Positions 49,348 through 58,410 are shown, counted from the stretch's first letter. The stretch: 59,320 bases of DNA from SFWF01 sp045587065 (GCA_045587065.1 JAZNBQ010000044.1:1-59320), one strand, 5' to 3'. Numbers and translations are program-made. The notes: generated by a model from the letters alone, not told the origin.

Positions 49348-49980
49348 CTATTTCACGTTAACCTTTTTACATATATTATTAAGGACACATTTTTCGCAAT
49401 ATGCCTTTCGCGCGGTACAAACGGCTCTGCCGTGAAGCACCGTTCTGTGACAAAAGTCATTAGACTCGTTGGGCGGAAGAAGATTTCTAAGTTCTTTTTC
49501 CACCTTAAAGGGTTCTTTTTTATCTGTAAGACCTAATCGGTTTACTATTCTTATAAAATGGGTGTCGGTAACCACTGCAGGTTTTTTGTAAACGTCCCCA
49601 ACCACGAGATTTGCAGTTTTTCTGCCAACTCCTGAAAGGGTGGTAAGCTCCTCAATGGTATCAGGCACTCTTCCGTCAAAATTTTCGGTAATACCCTTTC
49701 CTATTTCTATTAAGGATTTAGCCTTTGTTTTATAAAGACCGCAAGTCTTTATAAGCTCCTCTACCTTTTCCAAGGAGGCTTCTGCCATGCTTTTTGCATC
49801 GGGAAAGGCGCCAAAAAGGGCAGGAGTTACCATATTAACTCTGGCGTCGGTACACTGGGCCGAAAGTCTTGTTGCAATAAGAAGCTGAAAGGGGTCAGAG
49901 TAGTTAAGAGAACAAATTGCCTCAGGGTACTCTTCCTTTAAAAGCTCCACCGCCTTTACGGCTCTTTCTTTTTTAGTCAT
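49348..49980 (-). CDS. nth: Endonuclease III
   Basis: A 210-aa DNA glycosylase/AP lyase for oxidised pyrimidines. The helix-hairpin-helix LSGVGRKTANLVVG carries the catalytic Lys, VTDTHFIRIVNRLG the catalytic Asp, and the 4Fe-4S loop is C-x6-C-x2-C-x5-C at the C-terminus. Its ATG overlaps the stop of the upstream permease gene by one base. Confidence 0.95.
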   Translation of the reverse strand: MTKKERAVKAVELLKEEYPEAICSLNYSDPFQLLIATRLSAQCTDARVNMVTPALFGAFPDAKSMAEASLEKVEELIKTCGLYKTKAKSLIEIGKGITENFDGRVPDTIEELTTLSGVGRKTANLVVGDVYKKPAVVTDTHFIRIVNRLGLTDKKEPFKVEKELRNLLPPNESNDFCHRTVLHGRAVCTARKAYCEKCVLNNICKKVNVK

Positions 49981-51020
49981 TAAACGTCAAGCCTCATATC
50001 GCCTTTTTTGATGAAGCCAAGTTTTCTCATTGCCTCACTAACACCAAATGCGATGACTGCAGGAAGAACAAACTGAATTAAAACAATCTGAAGAATAGAC
50101 ATTAAAGGTTCTGTGCCGGCGGCTGTCATAACCGAGTAGGTTTCAAAAGGACCTACAAGGCCTGAAGTTCCCATGCCGGAACCTGTTGCAGAACAAGGCA
50201 TTTTCAGGACCGCAGAAGCGACAGGACCTAAAATAGCACTTGCAACAATTGCAGGAAGCCAGATTATAGGCTTTTTAACAATGTTAGGCATCTGTAACAT
50301 AGAGGTACCGATTCCCTGGGAAACAAGACCGCCCCATTTATTGTCCTTGAAAGAGGCAATAGCAAAGCCTACCATATTACAACAACAACCAACAACTGCG
50401 GCGCCTGCGGCAAGGCCCGAAAGTTTTAAAGAAACGCCGATAGCGGCAGAAGAAATAGGCAAAGTAAGGCATATTCCCATAACTACAGAAACTATAATTC
50501 CGCCGATAATTGGTTGTTTTTCTACGTTAATGTTAACAATAGAACCAATCCAGGCCATAAAGGTAGAAATAGGAGGACCAAGAACAAGTCCTGCCACACT
50601 ACCTGTTAAAATAGAAACAAGAGGGGTAGCGATTATATCAACCTTTGTTTTACCTGAAACCAAAGAACCAAGCTCAATTGCTATGTAAGCGGCAATAAAG
50701 GCACCAAGAGGTTCGCCTGGTTTGCCTAAAGCAAAGGACTCTATATTTATATTAGGAAAGGCGCCCACAAGACCTGCAACTGCCGCAGAGACAGAAACAA
50801 GAGGAGAGGCCTTAAGCTTAGCAGCAACGCCAACACCGATACCTGCACCTGTTACGGTTTTAGCAAAGCTACCGATAACAGTAAGATATGTGCCAACTGT
50901 ACCGCCAATCATGTTGCCGATTTGAACTACGATTGTACCTATAATAAGTGTGGCAAAAAGACCTGATGCCATACCTGAAAGTCCGTCAATAAAAAGTCGG
51001 TTAAGATATTTTTTAATCAA
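49980..51020 (-). CDS. PTS EIIC-like permease (PF13303 type)
   Basis: A 346-aa membrane protein, glycine- and alanine-rich, with about 9-10 hydrophobic segments. SGMASGLFATLIIGTIVVQIGNMIGG and GVGVAAKLKASPLVSVSAAVAGLVGAFPN, with VGCCCNMVGFAI in the second half, fit the PTS_EIIC_2 family, annotated as sugar-PTS membrane components. No IIA or IIB domain is attached or adjacent, so the transported substrate and energy coupling are unknown. It starts with TTG, seven bases after AGGGGG. It is cotranscribed with nth and divergent from the glycyl radical enzyme gene. Confidence 0.82.
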   Translation of the reverse strand: MIKKYLNRLFIDGLSGMASGLFATLIIGTIVVQIGNMIGGTVGTYLTVIGSFAKTVTGAGIGVGVAAKLKASPLVSVSAAVAGLVGAFPNINIESFALGKPGEPLGAFIAAYIAIELGSLVSGKTKVDIIATPLVSILTGSVAGLVLGPPISTFMAWIGSIVNINVEKQPIIGGIIVSVVMGICLTLPISSAAIGVSLKLSGLAAGAAVVGCCCNMVGFAIASFKDNKWGGLVSQGIGTSMLQMPNIVKKPIIWLPAIVASAILGPVASAVLKMPCSATGSGMGTSGLVGPFETYSVMTAAGTEPLMSILQIVLIQFVLPAVIAFGVSEAMRKLGFIKKGDMRLDV

Positions 51021-51150
51021 TTTAATTCCCCCTAGAAAATGCTATACATATAAATATACCACTTTTAGCCTCAAAAAGCAAGATTATGAATAAAAACAAG
51101 AATCAAATTTTGTTTTTTGTAGTAATTGTTTGGTTTTTTGTTGTTTTTTA

Positions 51151-51179
51151 TTGACAAAGGTTGGTTTTTATATTAAAAT
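51151..51179 (+). promoter_or_regulatory. Promoter of the glycyl radical enzyme gene
   Basis: A perfect TTGACA and TAAAAT have a 17-bp spacer; the predicted leader is about 40 nt. The 60 bp upstream is a T/G-rich tract with TTTTTTG repeats, possibly a binding region. Confidence 0.78.
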
Positions 51180-51228
51180 AAGATGGAATAAGTAGCATTT
51201 TTCAAAAATTTATCAGGAGGTCAATACC

Positions 51229-53757
51229 GTGTCTGATTTTAACGTTATAGAAGCACAAAAAAGCGACAGAATAACCAAACTTATCGACCATTTATTTGAG
51301 GGCAAGCCTCAGATAGAGGCCGAGCGTGCCGTTCTTCTTACCGAAAGCTATAAAAAGACAGAGGGCAAACCTATAAACGTCCGCAGAGGCGAGGCTTTTG
51401 CTCACATATTAAAAAATATACCAATAACCATCAGACCTTACGAGCTTGTTGTAGGAAGTAACACCAAAAAGCCAAGAAGCTGTCAGATTTTCCCTGAGTA
51501 CTCTTTCAGTTGGCTTGAGGAGGAGTTTGACACTATAGCAACGCGTTCTGCCGACCCTTTCTATATTTCTGAGGAAACCAAGAAAGCGTTAAAAGAAGTT
51601 TTTCGTTATTGGGAGGGCAAAACCACAAGTGATTTGGCTCTTTCGTATATGTCTGAGGGCGCAAAGCTCGCAATGGAGCATAACATTTACACACCGGGAA
51701 ATTATTTCTACAATGGTGTAGGTCACGTTTCCGTAAACTATGGTGAGGTTCTTGCCATTGGTTTTGAGGGAATTATGAACAAGGCTAAGGCGTCTCTTGA
51801 AAAGATTAAGGACAGCGATGTAGACTGTGCAAAGCGCAGAGCCTTTTTAGAGGGTGTTATTACCTCTCTTGACGCTGCCTGTAAGTATGCTGAAAGATAT
51901 GCTCTTCTAGCTCTTGAAATGGCAAAAGAAGAAACCGACCCTGCAAGAAAGATGGAACTTGCCATTATCGCTAACAACTGCGTAAACGTACCAAGAAAGG
52001 GCGCAACAAGCTTTTACGAGGCTTGTCAGTCCTTCTGGTTTGTTCAGATGCTTTTACAGACCGAATCCAGCGGACATTCTATTTCTCCGGGTAGATTTGA
52101 CCAATACATGTACCCATATTATAAAAAGGACATTGAAAGCGGCAAGATTACAAGAGAGTTTGCTCAGGAGCTTATCGACTGTGTGTTCGTAAAACTTAAC
52201 GACCTTAGCAAATGCCGTGACGCCGCTTCTGCCGCAGGCTTTGCAGGCTACAGTATGTTCCAGAATATGATTGCAGGCGGACAAAATGCAGACGGAATGG
52301 ACGCTACCAACGAGCTTTCCTATATGTGCATTACCGCTGCTATGCATACAATGTTACCGCAGCCTTCCCTTTCTGTTCGTGTTTGGAACGGCTCTCCTCA
52401 TGAGTTTTTGCTTCATGCGGCAACCCTTACAAGAACAGGAATAGGCCTTCCTGCATACTACAACGACGAGGTTATAATACCTGCACTTGTTAGTAGAGGA
52501 CTTACCCTTCAAGATGCAAGAGACTACAATATTATCGGTTGTGTTGAGCCTCAGAAATCAGGCAAAACAGACGGTTGGCACGATGCGGCATTCTTTAATA
52601 TGTGCCGTCCTTTAGAACTTGTTTTCTCTAATGGTAAAGACTGCGGAGTACAGGTTGGTGTAAGGAGCGGCGAACTTAAAGACCTTGACACATTTGATAA
52701 GTTCTATGATGCTTACAAGGCTCAGATGAATTATATGATTGAAATGATGGTAAACGCCGACAACGCTATTGACTATGCTCACGGCGAGCGTTGTCCTCTT
52801 CCTTTCCAGTCCTCAATGGTAGAAGACTGTATTGGCAGAGGAAAGTCTATGCAAGAGGGCGGAGCTGTTTACAACTTTACAGGCCCACAGGGCTTTGGTA
52901 TTGCCAATACTGCCGACGCGTTAATTGCTCTTAAAACCTTGGTGTATGATGAAAAGAAATATACTCTTGAGGAATTTGCAGACGCTCTTCGCAACAACTA
53001 TGGCGAGCCTTTTGGAGAGGTTCAGGCGAGAGAACTTACAACTCAGGTTGCAAAGGCATTGGCAGAGCAGGGTAAAGAGATAAACGAAAAAACTATTGGA
53101 GAGATTTATACAAAAATCAAAGAAAACACCACCTCTCCTGAGAAAAAGGCTTTCTATGATAAGCTGAGAAGTGACATAGAAGAGCAACCTAAATTCGGTA
53201 ACGATAATTTAGAGGTAGACCTCTTTGCTCGTGACGTTGCTTATACATATACAAGACCTGTTGAAAAATACAAAAACCCAAGAGGCGGCGTATATCAGGC
53301 AGGACTATATCCTGTATCAGCAAACGTGCCTTTAGGTGCTCAGACAGGTGCTACACCTGATGGCAGACTTGCAGGAACCCCTGTAGCAGACGGTGTTTCC
53401 CCTGCGGCAGGAAGAGACGTAAACGGACCTACAGCTTCTTGCAACTCGGTAGCACGTCTTGACCACGCTATTGCTTCCAACGGAACGCTCTTTAATATGA
53501 AGTTCCACCCAAGTGCATTAAAGGGAAGAAGCGGACTGGAAGGTTTTGTAACCCTTATTAAAGGCTATTTCGCTCAAAAGGGTATGCATATGCAGTTTAA
53601 CGTTGTTAGCCGCGAAACTCTTTTAGAAGCACAAAAGTACCCTGAAAAGTACAAGACATTAGTTGTTCGTGTTGCAGGCTACAGCGCACTATTTACAACA
53701 CTTTCAAAATCCTTGCAGGACGATATTATTAATCGTACCGAACAGGCAAGTTTATAA
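51229..53757 (+). CDS. Glycyl radical diol dehydratase/lyase (microcompartment signature enzyme)
   Basis: An 842-aa glycyl radical enzyme of the glycerol/propanediol dehydratase-choline lyase class. The thiyl cysteine is C438 with the partner Glu440 in NIIGCVEPQKSGKTDGWHDAAF; the radical-bearing glycine is G817 in VRVAGYSALF near the C-terminus. It opens the operon with its activase 15 bp downstream and shell genes beyond. With the class II aldolase present, B12-independent dehydration of 1,2-propanediol to propionaldehyde is the best guess; choline or other lyase activity cannot be excluded from sequence reading alone. No N-terminal encapsulation extension is apparent. GTG start, behind CAGGAGG. 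Confidence 0.88.
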   Translation: MSDFNVIEAQKSDRITKLIDHLFEGKPQIEAERAVLLTESYKKTEGKPINVRRGEAFAHILKNIPITIRPYELVVGSNTKKPRSCQIFPEYSFSWLEEEFDTIATRSADPFYISEETKKALKEVFRYWEGKTTSDLALSYMSEGAKLAMEHNIYTPGNYFYNGVGHVSVNYGEVLAIGFEGIMNKAKASLEKIKDSDVDCAKRRAFLEGVITSLDAACKYAERYALLALEMAKEETDPARKMELAIIANNCVNVPRKGATSFYEACQSFWFVQMLLQTESSGHSISPGRFDQYMYPYYKKDIESGKITREFAQELIDCVFVKLNDLSKCRDAASAAGFAGYSMFQNMIAGGQNADGMDATNELSYMCITAAMHTMLPQPSLSVRVWNGSPHEFLLHAATLTRTGIGLPAYYNDEVIIPALVSRGLTLQDARDYNIIGCVEPQKSGKTDGWHDAAFFNMCRPLELVFSNGKDCGVQVGVRSGELKDLDTFDKFYDAYKAQMNYMIEMMVNADNAIDYAHGERCPLPFQSSMVEDCIGRGKSMQEGGAVYNFTGPQGFGIANTADALIALKTLVYDEKKYTLEEFADALRNNYGEPFGEVQARELTTQVAKALAEQGKEINEKTIGEIYTKIKENTTSPEKKAFYDKLRSDIEEQPKFGNDNLEVDLFARDVAYTYTRPVEKYKNPRGGVYQAGLYPVSANVPLGAQTGATPDGRLAGTPVADGVSPAAGRDVNGPTASCNSVARLDHAIASNGTLFNMKFHPSALKGRSGLEGFVTLIKGYFAQKGMHMQFNVVSRETLLEAQKYPEKYKTLVVRVAGYSALFTTLSKSLQDDIINRTEQASL

Positions 53758-53772
53758 AAAAGGAATAATATA

Positions 53773-54561
53773 ATGCAAGATTATATGAATATAAGGGGCA
53801 GAATTTTTGATATTCAAAAGTTCTCCATACACGATGGTCCCGGAGTTCGCACCATAGTCTTTTTAAAGGGCTGCGTACTTCGTTGCCGTTGGTGTTGCAA
53901 TCCGGAATCTCAAGGCTATGAGATAGAACAAATGGAAACGGCCGGTAAGGTTAAAACCGTTGGTAGAGACGTAACCGTAAGAGAGGTTATGGACGAGGTT
54001 ATGAAGGACCGAGTTTACTATAGTCTCTCCAAAGGGGGACTAACCCTTTCAGGCGGCGAGTGTTTGTGTCAACCAGATTTTGCAGTGGGACTTCTTCGCG
54101 CAGCACAGGACTATGGCATCAACACTGCAATAGAGTCTACGGCCTGTGCTCCCATAGAGACTATAAGAAGTCTTTTACCTTATCTTGATACATATTTAAT
54201 GGACATAAAGCACGTTGACCCTGAAAAGCACAAGGCTTTCACAGGACGCTACAACAAACTGATTTTAGATAATGCAAGAATCTTAGCCAAAGAGGCAAAG
54301 AAACTTATTATCAGAGTTCCTGTTATTCCTACCTTTAACGATACAGAGGAAGAAATAGGACAAATTGCAAAATTTGTATCGGAGATTATGCCGGGAGGAG
54401 AAATAAATCTTCTTCCTTATCATCCTCTCGGTACCGATAAATATAAAGGCCTTGGCAGAGAGTACACAATGTCTCATATTGAGCCACCAAGTGACGCTCA
54501 TATGGAAAAACTGCTCCAGGTTGCCAAAAGCTACGGCCTTAAAGCACAGATAGGAGGTTAG
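53773..54561 (+). CDS. Glycyl radical enzyme activating enzyme (radical SAM)
   Basis: A 262-aa radical SAM enzyme that uses S-adenosylmethionine and a 4Fe-4S cluster to create the glycyl radical. Cluster cysteines are C34, C38 and C41 in the CxxxCxxC motif of FLKGCVLRCRWCCNPES; GGLTLSGGECLCQ is the SAM-binding glycine motif. The segment between the cluster and TVREVMDEV is only about 25 residues, so the ferredoxin-like insertion with extra clusters, common in activases of diol dehydratases and CutC, is missing; the architecture is that of pyruvate formate-lyase activase. Confidence 0.92.
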   Translation: MQDYMNIRGRIFDIQKFSIHDGPGVRTIVFLKGCVLRCRWCCNPESQGYEIEQMETAGKVKTVGRDVTVREVMDEVMKDRVYYSLSKGGLTLSGGECLCQPDFAVGLLRAAQDYGINTAIESTACAPIETIRSLLPYLDTYLMDIKHVDPEKHKAFTGRYNKLILDNARILAKEAKKLIIRVPVIPTFNDTEEEIGQIAKFVSEIMPGGEINLLPYHPLGTDKYKGLGREYTMSHIEPPSDAHMEKLLQVAKSYGLKAQIGG

Positions 54562-54566
54562 GACCG

Positions 54567-54947
54567 ATGGACAGTATATATGATGCACTTAAAAATGATG
54601 GCAAGGCGCGTATTATTCAGGAAATTGTTCCCGGTAAGCAGATAACCTTAGCCCACATAATCGCAAACCCTGACCCTGTACTTTACACCAAACTCGGTCT
54701 CGACCCTGCGGCAGATTACAAAACTTCGGCAATAGGAATTGTGACAATGACTCCTTCCGAAACTGCAATTATCGCAGGAGATATTGCAACCAAGTCTTCA
54801 GGCGCGGAAATCGGATTTGTAGACCGTTTTAGCGGAACTCTTATTGTTACGGGAAGCGTGTCTCAGGTAAGCGAAGCAGTTAATGCGGTTTGTCAGTATG
54901 CCGCCAACGTTTTGAGCTTTACCGTTTGTCCTATAACTAAGACGTAA
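54567..54947 (+). CDS. PduU/EutS-type circularly permuted BMC shell protein
   Basis: A 126-aa hexameric shell protein. RIIQEIVPGKQITLAHIIANP is the N-terminal beta-barrel strand region characteristic of PduU/EutS, followed by the permuted BMC domain (TSAIGIVTMTPSETAIIAGDIATKSSGAEIGFVDRFSGTLIVTG). GGAGGTTAGG precedes the ATG. Its stop overlaps the next ATG by one base. Confidence 0.92.
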   Translation: MDSIYDALKNDGKARIIQEIVPGKQITLAHIIANPDPVLYTKLGLDPAADYKTSAIGIVTMTPSETAIIAGDIATKSSGAEIGFVDRFSGTLIVTGSVSQVSEAVNAVCQYAANVLSFTVCPITKT

Positions 54948-55411
54948 TGAACAAGGTTATACTTATAGGACGGTCGGAAGGCGGAAAGACCACCTTAACT
55001 CAGGCTCTTATGAACAAGGATATCAAATATGAAAAGACTCAAATTGTACAAAGAGGGGAATTTATTATTGATACTCCCGGAGAATATATACAAACCAGAA
55101 ACTTCGGTGGAGCCTTGGCGGTCTATGCTTATGAGAGTGATATTGTAGGGCTTCTGATTGCGGCCGATGAACCTTATTCCCTTTTTCCGCCCAACATTAC
55201 CTCTATGGCAAACAGGCTTGTGGTAGGAATTGTTACAGGAATTGACAAAGAGGGTGCAAGACCTGACAGGGCAGAAAATTGGCTTAAAATTGCAGGTTGC
55301 AAGAAAATCTTTAAGGTAAGCTCCATTACAGGCGAGGGAATAGATGAACTGCGAGAGTTCCTTTCTACTTTTGATTGTAAAAAATACTACAAAACCAAGA
55401 AAATAGATTAA
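54947..55411 (+). CDS. pduV: PduV/EutP-type GTPase-like protein
   Basis: A 154-aa P-loop protein: GRSEGGKTTL (Walker A), DTPGEYIQ (G3), and VGIVTGIDKEGA in place of NKxD. PduV/EutP proteins accompany microcompartments, where they are linked to positioning or to a kinase role. It overlaps the PduU-type gene (TAATG) and pairs with it as usual. Confidence 0.9.
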   Translation: MNKVILIGRSEGGKTTLTQALMNKDIKYEKTQIVQRGEFIIDTPGEYIQTRNFGGALAVYAYESDIVGLLIAADEPYSLFPPNITSMANRLVVGIVTGIDKEGARPDRAENWLKIAGCKKIFKVSSITGEGIDELREFLSTFDCKKYYKTKKID

Positions 55412-55457
55412 ATCATCATAAAAAAAGCAAATATTCCACAAAAACAAACAAAATATC

Positions 55458-55479
55458 ACATAAAATACGTGTTTTATGT
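55458..55479. promoter_or_regulatory. 22-bp near-perfect palindrome over the aldolase promoter
   Basis: ACATAAAATAC-GTGTTTTATGT pairs at 10 of 11 positions. Its right end touches the -35 box, so binding there could block or assist RNA polymerase. Confidence 0.6.
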
Positions 55480-55507
55480 TGACTTTTGTGGGATTTGGTG
55501 GTATATT
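55479..55507 (+). promoter_or_regulatory. Internal promoter of the microcompartment locus
   Basis: TTGACT (55479-55484) and TATATT (55502-55507) have a 17-bp spacer, with the aldolase start 43 bp downstream. It divides the locus into two transcription units. Confidence 0.75.
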
Positions 55508-55550
55508 TAACTTGTTATAAAATATTATTTTGATGAAAGGAAAAAATCAA

Positions 55551-56354
55551 ATGGTATCAGAATACGAAATCAAAAAACAAATTTGTGAAATCGGTAAGCG
55601 TATCTATAATCAGGGAATGGTTGCTTCTAACGATGGCAACATTTCTGTAAAGCTTAACGATAACGAGTTCCTTTGCACTCCTACAGGTGTAAGTAAGGGC
55701 TTTATGACTCCTGAATATATCTGCAAGGTTGATGCAAACGGCAAAGTTATTCAGGCAAACCCAGGCTTCAAGCCTTCATCAGAAATTAAGATGCACATGC
55801 GTGTGTATAAAAACAGACCAGACGTAAACGCTGTTGTTCACGCTCATCCTCTTTATGCAACAGGCTTTGCTATCGCAGGTATCCCACTAACTCAGCCAAT
55901 TATGCCAGAGGCAGTTATCGCTCTTGGTTGCGTTCCTATTGCTGAGTATGGTACACCTTCTACAGAGGAAATTCCTGACGCAGTAGAAAAGTATCTTCAG
56001 TCTTTCGACGCAGTACTTCTTGAAAATCACGGAGCACTTACCTTCTCAGATTCTTTACTTAACGCTTATCACAAGATGGAGTCTGTTGAGTTCTATGCTA
56101 AGCTCCTTTACATTTCAAAACAAATCGGCGGACCTCAGGAGCTTTCAAAGGCTCAGGTTGAGCGTCTTTACGAAATTCGCAGAAGCTTTGGCATGAAGGG
56201 TAAGCATCCTGCAGACCTTTGTCCAAATGCTCAGAGCGGCAAGCCAAGCTGCCACGGTTGCTCAGGCAACTGCAAAGGGGACTGTAACCATGGCGAATCT
56301 GACGATTTAGTTGCTCAGATTACCAAAAAGGTTATGGAACAGCTTGGAAAATAA
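55551..56354 (+). CDS. Class II aldolase with Cys-rich linker and encapsulation peptide
   Basis: A 267-aa zinc aldolase of the fuculose/rhamnulose-1-phosphate type, giving dihydroxyacetone phosphate and lactaldehyde. Catalytic/zinc parts: SSEIKMHMR (Glu), VVHAHPLYATGFA (two His) and LLENHGALTFS (His). After the aldolase domain (ends about 215) comes a linker with seven cysteines (CPNAQ ... SCHGCSGNCKGDC) and an amphipathic C-terminal helix, DDLVAQITKKVMEQL, of encapsulation-peptide type. ATG 55551 is chosen: GAAAGGAAA is correctly spaced, unlike the upstream ATG. This enzyme is the reason to call the locus fucose/rhamnose-linked. Confidence 0.88.
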   Translation: MVSEYEIKKQICEIGKRIYNQGMVASNDGNISVKLNDNEFLCTPTGVSKGFMTPEYICKVDANGKVIQANPGFKPSSEIKMHMRVYKNRPDVNAVVHAHPLYATGFAIAGIPLTQPIMPEAVIALGCVPIAEYGTPSTEEIPDAVEKYLQSFDAVLLENHGALTFSDSLLNAYHKMESVEFYAKLLYISKQIGGPQELSKAQVERLYEIRRSFGMKGKHPADLCPNAQSGKPSCHGCSGNCKGDCNHGESDDLVAQITKKVMEQLGK

Positions 56355-56375
56355 TTTACATAAGGTGTGATGGTT

Positions 56376-56846
56376 TTGACCGAGAATGAAATCACAAAAA
56401 TAGCAAAGACCATTGCAGATAGCATAAAAAGTGACAGTATCACACTTAAGGAAGCCAATAAATTGATTGCGTCGGTTATGAATAAGGCAGAGGAAATGGG
56501 CGTTAAAGCGGTAGTTGCAGTAGCAGACCGCCACTCAAATCCTTTATCTATACAATGTATGGACGACGCCTATATAGCAAGTTATGATATTGCACTTAAT
56601 AAGGCTTATACCGTTACCGCACTTAAAATGCCAACCTCAGATTTAAAGAAGTTGGCTGCTCCGGGAGGCTCTCTTTACGGTATACAGTTTACCAACGGCG
56701 GAAAGATTGTTATATTCGGCGGCGGCGTCCCCTTGTATGACTCTTTAGGCAGAATCGTTGGTGGGCTTGGAGTCAGCGGCGGAAGTGAGGAGCAGGACAC
56801 TGCTCTTGCGGAGTTTGGTGGCCAACTATTTAAAAAAGGTCTTTGA
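56376..56846 (+). CDS. GlcG/HbpS-family protein (PduO C-terminal-like)
   Basis: A 156-aa protein of the GlcG/HbpS fold, also found as the C-terminal domain of PduO. ANKLIASVMNKAEEMGVKAVVAVADRHSNPL, ALNKAYTVTALKMPTSDL and GGGVPLYDSLGRIVGGLGVSGGSEEQD are diagnostic. The adenosyltransferase part of PduO is absent, in keeping with a B12-independent system. The start is uncertain: TTG 56376 fits AAGGTG spacing best; ATG 56370 is possible. Heme or flavin binding is known for relatives; role here unknown. Confidence 0.85.
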   Translation: MTENEITKIAKTIADSIKSDSITLKEANKLIASVMNKAEEMGVKAVVAVADRHSNPLSIQCMDDAYIASYDIALNKAYTVTALKMPTSDLKKLAAPGGSLYGIQFTNGGKIVIFGGGVPLYDSLGRIVGGLGVSGGSEEQDTALAEFGGQLFKKGL

Positions 56847-56867
56847 CGGAAAGGAATGTATAGATTT

Positions 56868-58064
56868 ATGAATTCTGCTGATATTGAGAAAATCGTAAAG
56901 CAGGTTATCGGACAGATGCAAGGCGTAGATGCTCATGCAGCTTCTGCTTCTCCTAAAGCAGTTCCCAAAACTGCCAGAGCGGCAATGCTTACAAAGCTTG
57001 AGCATTTTGACATTAAGGAATTTCCAATTCCTGCCCTTGGAGATGACGATATACTCGTAAAGGTGGAGGGCTGCGGCGTATGCGGTACCGACGCTCATGA
57101 GTTTAAGCGTGACCCATTCGGCCTTATTCCTGTTGTTTTAGGACACGAGGGTACAGGCGAAATCGTAGCAATGGGTAAGAACGTAAAGAAGGACAGCGCA
57201 GGCAAACCACTTAACATAGGCGACAAGGTTGTTACCTGTATGATATTTGAGGACAATCCTGATATTACAATGTTTGACCTTAACAAACAAAACGTTGGCG
57301 GCGGCGGAGTTTTCGGACTTCTTCCTGATGATGACATTCATCTTAACGGTTGGTTTGCAGACTACATTGTAATAAGAGGCGGCTCAACAATATTCAACGT
57401 AAGTGAGCTTGATTTAGATTCAAGAATTCTTATTGAGCCTGCAGCAGTTCTTATTCACGCTGTAGAAAGAGCAAAAACAACAGGAATTCTTCGTTTCAAC
57501 AGTCGCGTAGCAGTTCAGGGTTGCGGTCCTATCGGACTTTTATGTATTGCAATTCTTCGCACAATGGGTATTGAAAACATTGTTGCTATTGATGGCGAAG
57601 ACAAGCGCCTTCAGTTTGCTAAGGAAATGGGCGCAGACAACTCTGTTAACTTTAAAAATTACAAAGGCATTGAGGAATTAACCCAAGGTGTTAAAGATGC
57701 ATTTGGTGGCTATCTTGCAGATTTTGCTTTCCAATGCACCGGCTCACCAATTGCTCATGCTAACGTTTATAAGTTTATTCGCAACGGCGGCGGCCTTTGC
57801 GAGTTAGGCTTCTTCATCAACGGTGGAGATGCTACCATCAATCCTCACTTTGATATTTGCGCTAAGGAAATTACAACTGTTGGTTCTTGGGTATACACCC
57901 TTCGCGATTATGCAACCACCTTTGATTTCCTAAAGAGAGCAAAAGCAATCGGACTTCCCCTTGAAAAGCTTATTACTCATCGTTTCCCACTTGATAAAAT
58001 CAATGAAGCGCATGAGACTAACCTTGCTATGAAGGGACTCAAAATTGCTATTATTAATGAATAG
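56868..58064 (+). CDS. Zinc-dependent alcohol dehydrogenase with N-terminal encapsulation peptide
   Basis: A 398-aa medium-chain dehydrogenase. NSADIEKIVKQVIGQMQ is an amphipathic encapsulation-type helix, followed by an Ala/Ser/Pro linker (20-40). The catalytic zinc site is CGVCGTDAHEF with GHEGTGEIVA; the four-cysteine structural-zinc lobe is not seen. Rossmann motif VAVQGCGPIGLLCIAIL. It probably regenerates NAD+ inside the shell by reducing propionaldehyde to propanol, or lactaldehyde to propanediol. ATG 56868 is preferred to 56856, which abuts AAGGA. Confidence 0.88.
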   Translation: MNSADIEKIVKQVIGQMQGVDAHAASASPKAVPKTARAAMLTKLEHFDIKEFPIPALGDDDILVKVEGCGVCGTDAHEFKRDPFGLIPVVLGHEGTGEIVAMGKNVKKDSAGKPLNIGDKVVTCMIFEDNPDITMFDLNKQNVGGGGVFGLLPDDDIHLNGWFADYIVIRGGSTIFNVSELDLDSRILIEPAAVLIHAVERAKTTGILRFNSRVAVQGCGPIGLLCIAILRTMGIENIVAIDGEDKRLQFAKEMGADNSVNFKNYKGIEELTQGVKDAFGGYLADFAFQCTGSPIAHANVYKFIRNGGGLCELGFFINGGDATINPHFDICAKEITTVGSWVYTLRDYATTFDFLKRAKAIGLPLEKLITHRFPLDKINEAHETNLAMKGLKIAIINE

Positions 58065-58075
58065 GGAGAAACCTT

Positions 58076-58390
58076 ATGGGAAAATCAGCAGGAATTATTG
58101 AGGTATATGGTTATGCGGCAGCCTTTGTGGCTTGCGATGCAGGTTGTAAAGCGGCAGACGTAACTGTAGAAAACTTCGATAAAAACAAACCGGGAAATCC
58201 CGAAGGACTTAAAGTCCCTTCCATAGTTGCAGTTAAATTCCGCGGAAGCGTTTCGGCGGTTGAAGCCGCAGTTGAAGCGGCAAAAGAAGCTGCAAGCAAG
58301 GTATCAGGTGTTATATGCACCCACATTATTCCAAACGTGGAAGAAGATACCGAAAAAATGTTAAAACTTAACGCATTTGATAAAAAATAA
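58076..58390 (+). CDS. BMC-H shell protein 1
   Basis: A 104-aa BMC-domain protein (AGIIEVYGYAAAFVACDAGCKAADVTVENF, then VAVKFRGSVSAVEAAVEAAKEAASKV). A loop of about 12 residues (DKNKPGNPEGLKVP) is inserted where hexamer paralogs have a short turn. Probably a hexameric facet tile or a variant-pore tile. GGGAGA precedes the ATG. Confidence 0.93.
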   Translation: MGKSAGIIEVYGYAAAFVACDAGCKAADVTVENFDKNKPGNPEGLKVPSIVAVKFRGSVSAVEAAVEAAKEAASKVSGVICTHIIPNVEEDTEKMLKLNAFDKK

Positions 58391-58410
58391 ATTTTTTGGA
58401 GGAATTAAAA

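Noticed and set aside
50173..50688. Plus-strand frame opposite the PTS-EIIC-like gene
   Set aside because: Shadow of a glycine/alanine-rich membrane protein gene; no start signal.
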